A DNA stretch of 64,000 nt, taken from positions 16,634,276 to 16,698,275 of the forward strand of contig NC_135568.1 in assembly GCF_964340395.1 (NCBI RefSeq), in the 5' to 3' direction. The notes beneath the pieces were generated by a model. That model was not told the origin of the DNA, did not search any database, and was given only the letters and a program-made list of their open reading frames with translations. How positions within the stretch are numbered: the stretch's first letter is position 1; every line of letters starts with the position of its first letter. Source of the DNA: Glandiceps talaboti (lineage: Eukaryota > Hemichordata > Enteropneusta > Spengelidae). Shown here piece by piece: positions 47,601-59,658 of the stretch. Made by a program: the position numbers and the translations under genes.

Positions 47601-48180
47601 ATATTTTGATTTTGATTTCTCCAGGCGTCAATGAGTTTAAAACGACGAAGAATGTTGGATAAAAGGTTTGAAGTTCTGTGGTCGGGTTCTGTACCTCCAT
47701 TACGGACACGTGATGGGTCGGCGGTACAGTTAAAATCGCATCCTATGTTTATTGGATCGTCATCGTTAAGAGAGTTAAGGTGACGTTTAAGAGTTGCGAA
47801 GCAATCTAAGCGTTCCTCGCCACAGAAGGCGTATATGTTACATAATTATGTGAATCTTGAGACCATTAACGATCGTGTGAGCATGAAGGAGGTGTCCTGG
47901 TATCAGTGCACTCTTACATGACACATCAATTTTGGAATTTGGCGAAAAATAGAATGGCTACACCCCCTCGATTTACCGTACCTTCACAGTGAGAAAATAT
48001 TCCTTTCCCTCTCCAAATGACTTGCCAGGTATTTTCGTCCTGTGGAGTTGTGTGTGTTTCTTGGATTAAATGAAAGTCCGCACGAGTATTTTCTTTCAGG
48101 TATTCAAAGACTTGGTAACGCTTTATCGAGTCTCGACACCCTCTAACATTTAATGTATCACACTGTAAGCCTGTTGCCAT
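44640..48180 (-). pseudogene. LINE copy A ORF2 (endonuclease/reverse transcriptase), broken
   Basis: The endonuclease start is clear (MATGLQCDTLNVRGCRDSIK, then LIQETHTTPQDENTW); polymerase parts include VPGRQIQDNISLLRDGINF, motif A ALDQEKAFDRVHHEY and motif C AYADDVEVLITK. Many stops and shifts interrupt it. Specific damage: loss of coding sequence near 46840, a triplicated ~20-bp unit at 46228-46291, and 3' truncation before the CCHC-like tail. The gene normally nicks DNA and copies the LINE RNA by target-primed reverse transcription; this copy cannot. Confidence 0.85.
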
Positions 48181-48299
48181 GGCTATGAGTAAGAAATAAC
48201 GTTCAATATGTACCATGAATGGAGTAAAGGATGATATTAATTCTCGTTTAGAAGTGGTCAAGTGCGTCACAGTAACTTGTCGTTTTAATGTGTCCTAAA

Positions 48300-48482
48300 A
48301 TCTTTGATCTAGTTTTGTAAACTCGCGCTTTCTGTGCTAAATTAAGTGTTTGTGGTGTTCAGAAATGTTTCAACCTGTTCGCCAAGACTCTGAGATTTGG
48401 GCAGAATTCTCTGCATCTGTCTATTATTTTCACCGTTTGCTCTCGAAGCAGCGAGAACTTTTTCGGGCCCTGTAATGTCGTC
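48300..48482 (-). pseudogene. LINE copy A ORF1 remnant, internally deleted
   Basis: It begins with the ORF1 motif ITGPEKVLAASRANG, then jumps directly, in a different frame, to sequence matching the far C-terminal helix region of copy C ORF1 (IDRCRDFYPNLRVLA), removing roughly 375 codons including the CCHC knuckle. The upstream side continues without a stop from copy B ORF2, making a chimeric reading frame. Confidence 0.75.
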
Positions 48483-51400
48483 GGAGTGGTGCAGTTCGAA
48501 GGTGTAGTTTACAGGATTACTGATATAATTTTCGTCACTTTGTAGGTGTGAGTCAATTCTTTTTTTCCATTCATCGGGAATTGCCTCAAAAATTACATCC
48601 AAAGTCAGTTTGGTGATGCGTTGGGATCGAATGTTAATTTTTTCATGAATGTCAGCTACATTTAACCAGCGTTTACTGCGGAGGTCAACTAAGTGTTTAA
48701 TTTTACAGATACCCGCCTCGATCAAATGTTCAAGCCGAAAGGGTTCGTGTCTAAGTGGATGTAGAACCAGGTTATTGTTGAAAAGTGGTTCGTTTAGAAG
48801 ATCATGAATATTCATTATCTTTTCTGATTTTGTTGGTCTCTTTCCAACTAGTCAATATGTCTTGGTAAAATATTGGGATGTTATTAAAGCTAGTGTCACC
48901 AGTAGTGGTCAGAAGTTCATTTGCGTATCCAAGGGAACCAACATGTTTGAAGTAGTAGTCAGTAAAACGAAAGCAGATGTGATCATTGTCCTGATACAGG
49001 TAACGCTGAATAAATTGTAGACGGAACGCTTTGATGCGTGTCGGCAGGTGGATGAGATTTTGGCCACCTTTGTCAATAGGTAAGTAGAGAGTTTCAGCTG
49101 GTAGCCAATGTTTGCCTTGCCAAAAGAAGTCTAGAATTACCGATTGGATATAATTAACAGTCTCTTTGGGTGGACTGAGGCAAGTGAAACGATAGTGCAG
49201 TTTCGACGCGATTAGATGGTTGACAATTAAAACTCTAGCTTTGTAGGATAAATTATTTGCGTAGTTGGACCAGTAATCAAATTTATTTTGAATTTTATTT
49301 ACAAGTTCAGTCCAATTTTTGTCGATATAATTTTGAGTGTTTCCAAGGTGTACGCCGAGTAGTTTTAAGCCAGTGCTGTTCCAATTTATACTTAAGGGGT
49401 TGTCTATACGTCCTCTCCAGCTGCCCACCCATAAACCTTCCGCTTTTATCAAAGTTGAGTTTTGCATTTGATGCCCTCTCATATATTTGTATCCATTTGT
49501 GAATTTTTGGAAAATCTTCATTTTGTGTAACAAAGAGCTCGAGATCGTCAGCGTAAGCGGAAAGGTGGTTTTGTTTCCCATCACTATTTAGCATGTCTAA
49601 ACCGCGAGCACCGCTTTCTGATCGAATTTTGTGTAGGAGTGGTTCAATCGCTAAAACGTACAGTTGGCCCGAAAGGGAGCACCCCTGACGGATTCCTCTA
49701 CCAAAATCAATCGGAGCAGTAAGAGTGCTGTTTACTCGGATAAGGGATTGGGCTTTAGTGTAAAGGATTTTTATATAGTTAATGAATTTGTCGCCAAATC
49801 CAAAAGCTGACAGGGTATGAGACAGGTAACCATGGTGAACTCTATCAAACGCCTTTTCCTGATCAAGTGCAATTATTCCTAAGGGTATTTGCATATCATT
49901 AGCATACTGTATACTATCTCTGAGTACAGAAATGTTATCATAGATCTGACGTCCTGGTATACTGCAACTTTGGTCAATGTGTACAACAGAAGCTAAGACA
50001 GATCGAAGGCGGTTTGATAAAGTTTTAGTGAAAATCTTATAGTCAGTACACATTAAGCTAACTGGCCTCCATGCTTTAACATAAGAAATATCGCCCGATA
50101 TTGGTAGTAGGGTTATTACAGCACGCCTACAAGACAAAGGTAACAGATTATCTTTGACAGAATGTAAGAGAACCTCATGGAGGTCTTTTCCCAGTATTGA
50201 CCAAAAGGTTTTGAAAAACTCGTGCGGAAGCCCATCAATTCCAGGAGTACGATCATGTGTAAGCTGGTTTACTGTATGTGTAAGCTCTTCAAAGGTTATG
50301 TCTTCGTCTAATGATTCTTTGTCAGTATTTGCAATTTGGGGTAGATTGTTTAAGAGGGCAGACTCTGATTTATCGTCAATCGGATCGGCTGTGTACAAAT
50401 CTTCGTAAAAAGAGCGAATCATGTTGCGAATTTCATTTTGATTTTCGGTCAATGTGTTGTCTGATCTTTTGAGTTGAATGATGGGTTTCCGTTTCCCCTT
50501 TTGTTTTTCAATCCTGTGAAAGAAACTGTTCGGTAAGTCATTTTGGTTTAAGGATGTGAATCTGGCTCTAATTGCAGCACCTTTAGTTTCGTGGTTAACA
50601 TGTTCTTTTAACAACTCCTTTTTTGAATTGTACAAAGAAATCAGTGTGGGATTGTCTTCTAATTGAGATTCAAGTTGCTGTATTTCTTTTTCCAGACTAA
50701 GTTTCTGGGCTTTCTTATAATTATGTTTCTGGTAGCTGTATTGTTGTGTTAGATGTTTAACTTTCATTTTCCCAATGTCCCACCAAAGTTGAACTTTCTG
50801 AAAATTTGACTTTTCCTTTTGCCAGTCACACCAAAATTGTGAAATTAAATCAATATAATAGTCATCTTGTAAAATGTCAGTGTTCATACACCATACTGGG
50901 TTTTTGATGTTAACTTTAGTTTTTGATAAGCGGAGTGTGACTGCTGAGTGGTCTGAAAAGGCAAGCGAAGAGTTAAATATCTTACAAGATTTAATGCGGT
51001 TCGTTAAATGTTTGCTCACATAAATTCTGTCCAATCTCACCCGTGAATTTTCTCTGCTCCAGGTGAAGTTACGTGCACTTCCATGTTGATTCCGCCAAGT
51101 GTCAATTAATTTGAACTGTTGAAGAATGCTATCTAAAGTTTGTGAAGTGCGCTTGTCTGGCTCATTAGCGCCGTTACGATCAAGCTCTGGGTTGACAGTA
51201 CAGTTGAAGTCTCCTGCAAGGAAGATAGGGTCGTCGTTTTCTTTCAGTCCGCTTAAAAGTTTTTTCAATACTTTAAAGCAATCTAACCGTTCAGTCCCGT
51301 TGGTTGGCGCATATACATTGATAATATGTATTGGTTGGTTGTCAATCTTAACATGAGCATGAAGCAGATGTCCGGCAACCAATTCATTCTTTGATATTAT

Positions 51401-51682
51401 GTCAACTTTATTTCGAGATGAAAAGAGGATTGCTATTCCACCTTGCCTTGAATTATTGTGGGAAAGGATACAGGGTGCTTTCCAAATAATCTGCCAGACT
51501 GCTTCATCTTGTGGTGTTGTATGAGTTTCTTGTAACATGTGGAAATCCGAGTGTACTTCTTGCTTCAAATATTGAACGACTTGGTAGCGCTTGAGGGCGT
51601 CACGGCACCCTCGAACATTTAGGGTCACACAGGATAAACTTGCCAATATGGCTAATAGGATGAGTTTGTGTTTTCTTTCCAT
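48483..51682 (-). pseudogene. LINE copy B ORF2 (endonuclease/reverse transcriptase)
   Basis: The first 760 or so codons are open: endonuclease catalytic signatures LQETHTTPQDE, LAGDFNCTVNPELDRNG and AFSDHSAVTL, then the reverse transcriptase with WRPVSLMCTDYKIFTKTLSN, motif A LDQEKAFDRVHHGY, motif B RQGCSLSGQLYVLAIEP and motif C SAYADDLELFVTQ. A frameshift near 49440 moves the thumb region to a second frame (FDYWSNYANNLSYKARVLIV), and another near 48815 to a third. The C-terminal CPFC-type zinc finger is lost in the join to copy A at about 48482. ORF2 begins 11 bp after the ORF1 stop. Confidence 0.9.
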
Positions 51683-51693
51683 TATCGAGTTGT

Positions 51694-53263
51694 CTAAGTG
51701 TGGATGTTACTGTGTAGTTTCAAATGGTTCCTTATCTTCACGCTGATTTTGTAAACTCTGGCTTTTTGTGATCCGGTCAATAGTTCCGTTTGTCTATATG
51801 TGCGTAGGTCGTTGCTGAGTTTTTTCAAGTCGGGGTAAAATTCCTTGCATCTTTGTATAATTTTCTTTGAATGAAGAGTGTCTTTCAGAAATTCTCGTAT
51901 TTCTGCCGAGTTGTTGAGTTGCTGTGTAGGTTCAGTAGTTTGTGACATATCTGAGATTTCTGATGATATCGATTCAAGTTCATCTAGGTCGTCTTGGTCG
52001 GTTGAATTTTCGGGTAAGGTTGGGGCCGTGTCATGTGGTTGGGTGTTGAAGTCTCCGGCTTTATTGTTCGTTGTATCTCCTGGATCCCATTGCGAAGTGT
52101 CTGAAAAGTTGGGAGGAACTCTAGGGATGGGCTCCGCAGATGTACGGTGCGTAGAGGCCGGCGAGAAGAAAGGTGAAGGACGGAAAGAGGAAGGAGGGGT
52201 TTGTACCCTCTCTTCACCATTGACTGTTGACATACTTTGTGTTGTTGAGCTAGTAGCTTGATTTTCATGGTTTGCTTGGTTTTGAGGTTCTTCGTTTAAG
52301 GCGTCCATAAATATGTCCACTTCTCCAGACTTCACTTCTGGTTCAATGTTGACCTCGTTCTTAGACTTGTCTTGGCTGTTGTTATTGTTCAAAGGTATGC
52401 AAGTCTCTGGTATAATAGTTCCGTTTCCATCGTTACATTCATTGTGTGGCGTTGGGCGTTTTGTTTCTCAGGTGTGTCATTGTTCTCTTCATCTCTATTG
52501 GTTGCAGTTTTGTTTTCAGGTGTGTTTACTACACTGTGGTTGGGCACACTCACATCGGTATTTTTGTTTTTGTTTGTTTAGGTAGCAGCGTTGTTGTTCT
52601 CAGAAATGTCATTTGTATCATTTGCATTTTCGTCGTGTGCTGTGGATTGAACTTGCTATCATTTACTGTATTTTCTGTGTCCACATTATTTGACGGGCAA
52701 TTTCTTCTGATATGTCCGAGAGAGTTACATTTAAAACATCTTATTTCATCAGTTGACAAGAAGATTCGGTATGTACGCTCTTCTGAGATCACGATGAAGG
52801 AACTTACCAATTCATCATCACGGTTATATGGAAGTAGAAACACCTGGCGTCGGAATGACTTGACGTGTTTCAATCGTTCTTCTTTGCATCCAAGGGGGAT
52901 AGATTTTACACTCCCTACGATTTTCCCGTATTTACTAAGTTCTCCTACCAGCACTTCATTGGGGATAAATGGGGGAACGCCCGATAAAGTTATCTTAATG
53001 GCAGGTTTAACTAGTGGTTCTGTATGAATGTATTGTCCATCTAAATCGAATCCTTGGTTACAAACTGCATTGACCCAGCTAGAATCATTCAGGAATACCA
53101 TAACAGCTCCGTTGGCACGGGAAGCGGCTACGATATTTTCTGGTCCTGTTATAACAGCAATTTCCTTTAGATAGGTTTCTACACTTACTTCTCTAATCGA
53201 TTCACATCTGAGTCCGTGTTTGAGTGTCTGTCCACGAAACACCTGACTCGCGGCGGCGGCCAT
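51694..53263 (-). pseudogene. LINE copy B ORF1 (RNA-binding, CCHC), frameshifted
   Basis: The start is taken at the MAAAASQVF methionine (53263), which matches the start of copy C and has a strong Kozak context. The N-terminal RRM-like region (GVPPFIPNEVLVGELSKYG) is followed by a CCHC knuckle CFKCNSLGHIRRNC, an Asn-rich linker and a C-terminal helical region (EFLKDTLHSKKIIQRC). At least two frameshifts fall in the low-complexity linker between about 52600 and 52440. The protein normally coats the LINE RNA. Confidence 0.85.
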
Positions 53264-53467
53264 TTTGCCGCGGTGCCTTTGGCGAGCAACTGGGTGGAAA
53301 CGAAATCTGACGAAATCCACCGCCCGGGTCTTGCAAACGTCAGTAAAAGTAGAAAAACGGGAAGGGGGAAAACAAACGTGTCAGTACCTTGAAGGATTAA
53401 CGATGGATGACTTCTCCAAATAGCGAAAATTGATTTCCTCAGAGAGCTCTGCTACCGCCTGTCTACC

Positions 53468-53488
53468 AGTAGTAGTAGTAGTAGTAGT
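53468..53488. repeat. (AGT)7 between LINE copies B and C
   Basis: Exactly seven AGT units. On the LINE strand, copy C ends CCTTTTGAAAACT and runs into ACT units, after which copy B begins. Confidence 0.95.
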
Positions 53489-54180
53489 TTTCAAAAGGAA
53501 CTTTTAATTCCATTTATAAAAAGAGTTACAGCACGGTTTCGAATTATGGATTTAAAAAATTGAGAATAAATTACACGAAAGATAGCACAAAATACATCAC
53601 TGGTATCATGGTTGGCATAAATATATACATTTGTACAATAGTTATGTGAGAGTTATAATGGTATACAGCTGGTGGAAGATGATGTAAGAGCTTGAAATCG
53701 ACGTTGTAAATGTTGGTGACTTCGTTGGTTGTTATGGTGATGACGTGCGGGGTTGTTGATCACAGCTGTGACGAGTATCTGCATATGTTGGATGTCGGCT
53801 TTCGGGACAGCTCCAGACCGGTATGATCTTGAGTTCATTTTCGGTTGTCCATCCAGTTTCACACCTGTTAAAGAGAACATAGCAACTCAAAGGGAGTTGA
53901 AAGGGGGTTAATGTGTCAGTCTGTCTTCCATCAGGGCAACCGTCGAACCCAAGAAGGGAACACGCAAAGAGTACGCAGCCCAATACGGTTGCCCGACAAC
54001 GACCGTGGAAAATATAGACTGTAGGTGTTGTGTGGTGTACATTGTATTACGATGTAGTGCAGTGGTTACGACAAAGGAGAGGACACGCACTGTTGTGTGC
54101 TAACTTTATTGAAAACGAAAAAGAGAAGGCTTATATACACTATTTACATGACAATACTAGGTGGCTTACAAATACAAAAC

Positions 54181-57100
54181 CTATAATAAAAGTTCTAACT
54201 CTCCAGTGATTGAAATTCTACACAGCAAGTTGCTTATTGCCCACTTTATTTTGAAAAGTTTGAGTTTATGATTTAGTCTGTAGAAGACGTATTCAGCCTT
54301 GAGACGAGTTGAAATCTTATTTTTGAATGTTTGAAGTATGTCAAAGAAAGGGCTGTTTTCACGCTTGTTGCGACGGCAGATGTGAATCGACAACTTAGCA
54401 ATTGAAATTAAGAATATAAACATGTGACGTTCATGGATAGAGTTGAACATACAAGAGCGTTTGTGAGGGTTAAGTATAAACCACCAAGGGGGAATATTAG
54501 AGTTTGGGAGGAGTTTACTAATAAGGCAGTTTAGATAATTAAAGAGAGGCTTGTTGTGTATACAATCGAAGAAAATGTGTTGCAGTGAGTCTCTATCACT
54601 GCAAAACGGGCAAGTAGCAGTATTACAATAACCAAGTTGAACTAAAAGATTCCCTGTTAGGTAAGTGCCGTGAAGAATACGCCATTGTAAATCACCTTCG
54701 TAAAGAGATAAAAGTGGAGGGTAACAGTCTTTAAAGTTTGGTTTGACGTGGTCAGGAATACTTAAAATGTCACGCCAAACAGTATCGATAGCTTCCGGAA
54801 GACGTTTTATGTGGTGTGTATGAACAAGGTATTTATAGATGGAACCTTTTTCAAATTTATATAAAGGTAAGTTAAGATCATCTGAAGTGTAGAGTTCAAC
54901 GCTTATGTTAATGTGTGATGTTACTTGTGGTGTATTGCTATCGTGATTATTTAAATAGGTAAGTAATGTATTCATCCATTGAGGATGCAGAGATTTGTGA
55001 ATAGTATCAAGGGTAAGTTGAAGAATTCTTTCGGACTGAATGGATACGCGGTGTAAAATATCGGGGGCGGAGAGAAAAGCGGTGTGATTATTGTTAATTA
55101 TATGTTTGACCTGTGTAATTCCAGAGGTAACGAGGTGATTGAGAACAAATGGCTCCTTGCGAAGGTGGTGTAAAACTTGACTATTATAAAATAAAGGTTC
55201 ATTTAAAAGCTCTGAGATATTGTCGGGGTCGATTTTACGAATCTTTTGCGTTGTTTTCCAGACATTAAGAGTTTCAAGGTAGAAAGCAGGTAAGTGGTTT
55301 AAATTCATGTTAAGATCAGTTGCGAGGAGCTCTTTTTCATAATTCAAGTTTCCAGCTTTGCTGAAATAGTAATCCATCATTTGGAAACGAGGATGTTTAT
55401 TATCAGTATAAAGGTATCTTTGAAGAAGTTGTAAACGGAAAGTAGCGACACGAGTTGGGAGATGAATCAAATTCTGACCGCCTTTTTCTCTGGGTAAATA
55501 AATGGTTTCTGAGGGTGTCCAGTGTTTCCCATTCCAGAAAAAATTAAGAAATAAGCGTTGGAGATGGGAAATTAAATATTCAGGGGGACAAAGGGCCGCT
55601 AATACGTGTAAAGCCTTAGAGGAGATCAGTTGATTAATTATCAAGGCACGCCCTCTATATGACAATCGAGGTGCGAAGTGTGACCAGCGTTCAATTTTAC
55701 ATTCAATTTTCTGACTGAGTTCTTTCCAATTTTTGTCTATGTACGAGTTTGAATTGCCAAGGTAAATACCGAGAAGTTTAAGCCCTGTACTGTTCCATTC
55801 GATGTTGAGTGGATTGTCGCGACGCCCACACCAGCTTCCGACCCACAGACCTTTAGATTTGATGAAATTAATTTTAGCGTTGGAAGCACGTTCATAAATA
55901 GAGAGACTGTGTTGCAATTTATGGAAATCTTCCTCCTTTGTGGTTAAAATTTCAACATCGTCTGCGTATGCTGAAAGATTACATTTCTCGGAGCTCTTGT
56001 TAGAATTAGGGATGTTAAGACCTGTGATAGCGGCTTTAGTTCTGATATGATTTAGTAAAGGTTCAATGACTAGAATGTACAATTGGCCTGACAGGGAGCA
56101 ACCTTGGCGAATGCCTCTTGCAAAAGGTATGGGTGAAGTGAGATTATCATTGACGCGGATTAAACACTGGGCTTCATTATAAATTAAACGAATATAGTCA
56201 ACAAACTTGTCCCCAAAACCGAATGACTTTAAAGTACTGTACATATATTCATGATGGACGCGGTCGAATGCTTTCTCTTGGTCAAGAGCGACTATGCCAA
56301 GTGGAATGTTGTTTTCGTTTGCAAAGCTGATGCTGTCACGCAGAAATGAAATATTATCGTGGATCTGACGGCCAGGAACACTACAGGTTTGGTCACAGTG
56401 AATAATGGAATTCAGAACGGTTTTTAGGCGGAGAGAGAGAGTGTCTTAGTTAAAATTTTGTAGTCACTACAAAGCAAGCTGATAGGGCGCCAGTTTTTCA
56501 GTAAGTTGGGATTTCCGGTTTTTGGAATTAAAGTTGTAACGGCACGGCGACATGAAACTGGTAAGATTCCTTCATTGATAGAATTAAGCATGACTTCATG
56601 GAGATTTTGGCCTAGAATAGACCAGAACGTTTTATAAAATTCGACTGGAAGACCGTCAATTCCTGGGGAACGACCAGAATTGAGAGTATTAAGAGCGTTG
56701 GTGAATTCTTCAAAAGTGATGTCTGTCTCGAGAAATTCGCGGTCAGAATGTTCGAGTTTGGGTAAGTTTTCATGGAGAATATTGATAGAATCTATATCAA
56801 TTGGTTCAGGGCTATAAAGATCTTTGTAGAAAGAATTAACAAGATTACGAATTTCCTTAGGGTTTTCAGTCAGAAGATTGTTTTCATTTTCGAGATGGAT
56901 AATGGATTTTCGACGTCCATTTTGTTTTTCAAGGTTGAAGAGAAAGTCACCGGGAGCTGTTGAGTTATTGAGGAAAGAGTGTCTGCTACGTATTGCTGCA
57001 CCTTTGTTTTCCTGGTCAGTGATTTGAGAGAGTAAATTCTTTTTTTTCGTTATACGTGGTTTCAAGTGTAGGGTTATCGGCGAGTTGACTTTCGAGATGG

Positions 57101-58110
57101 GACACTTCTGTTTCAAGATTCTTTTTTTCCATTTTATTACGGTGATGTCTATGGTAACAATATTGTTGTGTAAGTTGTTTTATCTTTAGTTTACCGATGT
57201 CCCACCAAGTTTGAATTCTGGGGTAATTAGTTTTCTGTTTGACCCATTTGTACCAAAATTGTGTAATGATATTTTGGTACACCTCCTCCTCTAGAATGTC
57301 GGTATTAAAACACCATACAGGGTTACGGTTATTAACATTTTGTTGGGATACAGTGAGCGTTACAAGCGAGTGGTCGGAAAAGGCTAAAGATGAATTGAGG
57401 ATAGAACAGTTTTTTATGTGATTTGAAGAGTGCTTGCTAATGTATATTTTATCTAAACGTGCATGAGTATTTTCACGGTGCCAGGTGTAGTTTGAAGTGT
57501 GAGGATTTTGGTTTCTCCAGGCGTCAATGAGTTTGAAACGACGAAGAATGTTGGATAAAAGATTTGAAGTTCTGTAGTCGGGTTCTGTACCACCATTACG
57601 GTCGTGTGATGGGTCAGTGGTACAGTTAAAATCACCTCCTATGTAAATTGGATCGTCGTCCTTAATAGAACTAAGGTGACGTTTAAGAGTTGTGAAGCAT
57701 TCCATACGTTCTTTACCATTCGTAGGGGCATACACGTTAATTATGTGGATCTTAAGGTCATTTACGGTAACGTAAGCATATAGAAGGTGTCCTGGTATCA
57801 ATGCACGTTTAGTTAAAACATCAATTTTTGATTTTGGTGAAAATAAAATGGCTACGCCTCCTTGGTTTACAGTACCTTCACAGTGAGAAAAGAGAGCTCT
57901 GCCTCGCCAGGTGACTTGCCAGGTATTTTCGTCTTGTGGAGTAGTATGTGTTTCTTGGATTAAATGAAAATCTGCACGGGTGTTGTTTTTCAGGTATTCA
58001 AAGACTTGGTAACGTTTCAGGGAGTCACGACAGCCTCTGACATTTAGTGTATCACACTGTAGGCCTGCTGCCATGACTATGAGAAAAAAATAAAGTTTAA
58101 TAGGTAACAT
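54181..58110 (-). pseudogene. LINE copy C ORF2 (endonuclease/reverse transcriptase), two frameshifts
   Basis: About 1300 codons; the likely start is MAAGLQCDTLNVRG at 58074. Endonuclease: LIQETHTTPQDENTW, IGGDFNCTTDPSHDRNGG, LAFSDHSLVTL. Polymerase: GRSPGIDGLPVEFYKTFW, NWRPISLLCSDYKILTKTL, DQEKAFDRVHHEYMYSTL, RQGCSLSGQLYILVIEP, AYADDVEILTTKE. The C-terminus has a zinc-finger-like CPFCSDRDSLQHIFFDC. The only lesions seen are a shift in an A-run near 57040 and a 2-base expansion in a GA run near 56440; elsewhere it is open. Both lie in slippage-prone tracts, so the parent copy was recently active, or they are assembly errors. Confidence 0.9.
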
Positions 58111-58129
58111 GAATGGAGGAAAGAAGGAT

Positions 58130-59647
58130 TTATTTATCGTTTAAAAGTGCATCACGGTAACTGGTCGTTTTGATGTGTGCTAAAACCTTTGTTCTAATTT
58201 TGTAAATGCGTGATTTCTGTGCTGAGGTAAGTTTTTGTGTTGATCGGAGGTGTTTCAGACGGTTAGCTAAGACTCTCAGATTTGGGTAGAAGTCTCTACA
58301 CCTGTCTATTATTTTCTTTGAGTGCATAGTATCATGTAAGAATTCTTTTAGTTGCTCAGTAGTTGGTCCAATGTGGTCATTTTCGGTAATTTGAGAGATA
58401 TCTGACATTTCAGATGCCAGAGATTCCGTATCGTCTTCTTTTGTATTTTCGTATGCGTCGTGGTATTCATCGTCATTGTAAGTTGTCATTTGTGTTTCTT
58501 GTATCACAAATAGGTCTTGTGATTGTTTGTCTTGATTATTTTGTGATGTGTCTTGTAGAAGTGCACTCCCCGATAGCTCGAAAGATATTGGTGGAGTGTC
58601 ACTGGAATCAGGGGAGTCAAGATCAGAAGGAATGGAGGGAGGAGAGAGAGAGAAGGTTGAAGGAGGGGTTCGTACCCTCTCTTCGACTGTATTTTCGTGT
58701 TCAATGTGTTTGTTTTCGTCATCGTCGTTGGTTTGGGTTGTTTCAATGTTGTTTAGTTGTGTTGTGTTGTCGTTTCTAACAGTGTTGACTTCTTGTTCGT
58801 CAATAGTTTCCATTTGTACAGTGTTGTCATTTGTATCATTAGTGTTAGTTTGATTATCGTTAAGAACTGGGTTAGGGTTGTCGGTTATAGTATCGTTGTC
58901 TTCATGATTTATCTGTCTCTGGGCGTCAGCCTTTTGATTTTCGCTTTCACCTGTCGGTGTCGTACGGTTGTCTTTAGCATTCTTTTCATTGTTATTGTCA
59001 GGTTGTGTGTCATTGTTTACAGGGTTGTTACGTTGTGTATCATTCTCAGGTGTGTTATTTGGACATTGTCGTTGGAAATGTCCAGTTATGTTACATTTGA
59101 AGCATTTGGGCTCGTCAGTTGAAAGAAAAATACGGTACTGTCTACCTTCAAAATTAACCTGAAACATACCTTGTAGATCGCTTTTGTCGATATCAGAGTG
59201 TGGCAAAATAAACATTTGACGGCGGAAAGACTTCACATGTCTTAGCCCTGCTTCTTTAAACCCTAGTGGTATCGGTTTCAAGGCGCTAACCGGTGTACCA
59301 TACCTTGTCATTTCCCCTTCAAGTACTTCGTTCGGTATGAAAGGGGGAACACCTGATAAAATAACTTTTGTAGAGGGTTTGACAAGTGGTTCAGCATGAA
59401 CCCACATTCCATCAATATCAATGCCCATATTACATACATGTTCAACCCATGTCATAGAATTCACAAATATCATCACGGCACCATTGGCTCTGGACGCAGC
59501 AAGAACATTTTCTGGCCCAATAATAGCCGCTACAAGTTTGACATATTCTTGTGCCTTTACGCCTTCAACAGATTGACAACGTATACCATGTTTTCTGGTC
59601 AATCCTTGGAAGGGATTCCGACCATGGCCTGTGTCGAGCGCGGCCAT
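58130..59647 (-). CDS. LINE copy C ORF1 (RNA-binding protein, CCHC)
   Basis: The frame is open for 538 codons from 59746; I take the start at MAALDTGHGRNPFQG (59647), giving 505 residues, because copy B shares it and the context (CCAAGATGGCC) is a good Kozak. An RRM-like region comes first (EYVKLVAAIIGPENVLAASR; GVPPFIPNEVLEGEMTRYG), then the knuckle CFKCNITGHFQRQC (about residues 190-203), a long Asn/Asp/Thr-rich disordered linker, and a C-terminal helix region (EFLHDTMHSKKIIDRCRDF). It binds LINE RNA in the retrotransposition particle. ORF2 follows within 20-55 bp, suggesting reinitiation. No break is seen. Confidence 0.85.
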   Translation of the reverse strand: MAALDTGHGRNPFQGLTRKHGIRCQSVEGVKAQEYVKLVAAIIGPENVLAASRANGAVMIFVNSMTWVEHVCNMGIDIDGMWVHAEPLVKPSTKVILSGVPPFIPNEVLEGEMTRYGTPVSALKPIPLGFKEAGLRHVKSFRRQMFILPHSDIDKSDLQGMFQVNFEGRQYRIFLSTDEPKCFKCNITGHFQRQCPNNTPENDTQRNNPVNNDTQPDNNNEKNAKDNRTTPTGESENQKADAQRQINHEDNDTITDNPNPVLNDNQTNTNDTNDNTVQMETIDEQEVNTVRNDNTTQLNNIETTQTNDDDENKHIEHENTVEERVRTPPSTFSLSPPSIPSDLDSPDSSDTPPISFELSGSALLQDTSQNNQDKQSQDLFVIQETQMTTYNDDEYHDAYENTKEDDTESLASEMSDISQITENDHIGPTTEQLKEFLHDTMHSKKIIDRCRDFYPNLRVLANRLKHLRSTQKLTSAQKSRIYKIRTKVLAHIKTTSYRDALLNDK

Positions 59648-59658
59648 CTTGGCCACGT
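59640..59658 (-). promoter_or_regulatory. YY1-like motif overlapping the LINE ORF1 start
   Basis: On the LINE strand the start codon sits in GGCCAAGATGGCCGCGC; copy B has GGCAAAATGGCCGCCGCC. Both fit the AAnATGGC core bound by YY1, a factor that positions transcription in mammalian L1. Here the motif coincides with the Kozak site, so its role is uncertain. Confidence 0.35.

Larger units (their letters stand above)
44640..48482 (-). mobile_element. Tx1/L1-like LINE, copy A (truncated at both ends)
   Basis: Contains an internally deleted ORF1 remnant (48300-48482) and a heavily broken ORF2. Its 3' end stops at about 44640, within the C-terminal zinc-finger-proximal region, and its 5' side is fused to copy B inside coding sequence. 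It is closest to copy C in sequence. Confidence 0.8.
48483..53467 (-). mobile_element. Tx1/L1-like LINE, copy B
   Basis: 5' UTR (53264-53467), frameshifted ORF1, long ORF2. The 5' end abuts a seven-unit AGT array (53468-53488) shared with the 3' end of copy C. The 3' part of ORF2 is missing and joined to copy A. Confidence 0.8.

Noticed and set aside
51878-52261. Plus-strand frames across LINE ORF1/ORF2 (also 50154-50408, 51126-51356, 52446-53027, 58414-59162)
   Set aside because: Antisense shadows of well-supported minus-strand LINE coding sequence.
53653-54090. Minus-strand frames in the 3' UTR of LINE copy C
   Set aside because: They are short, mutually overlapping, lack LINE or other domain motifs, and lie after the ORF2 stop and polyadenylation signal.
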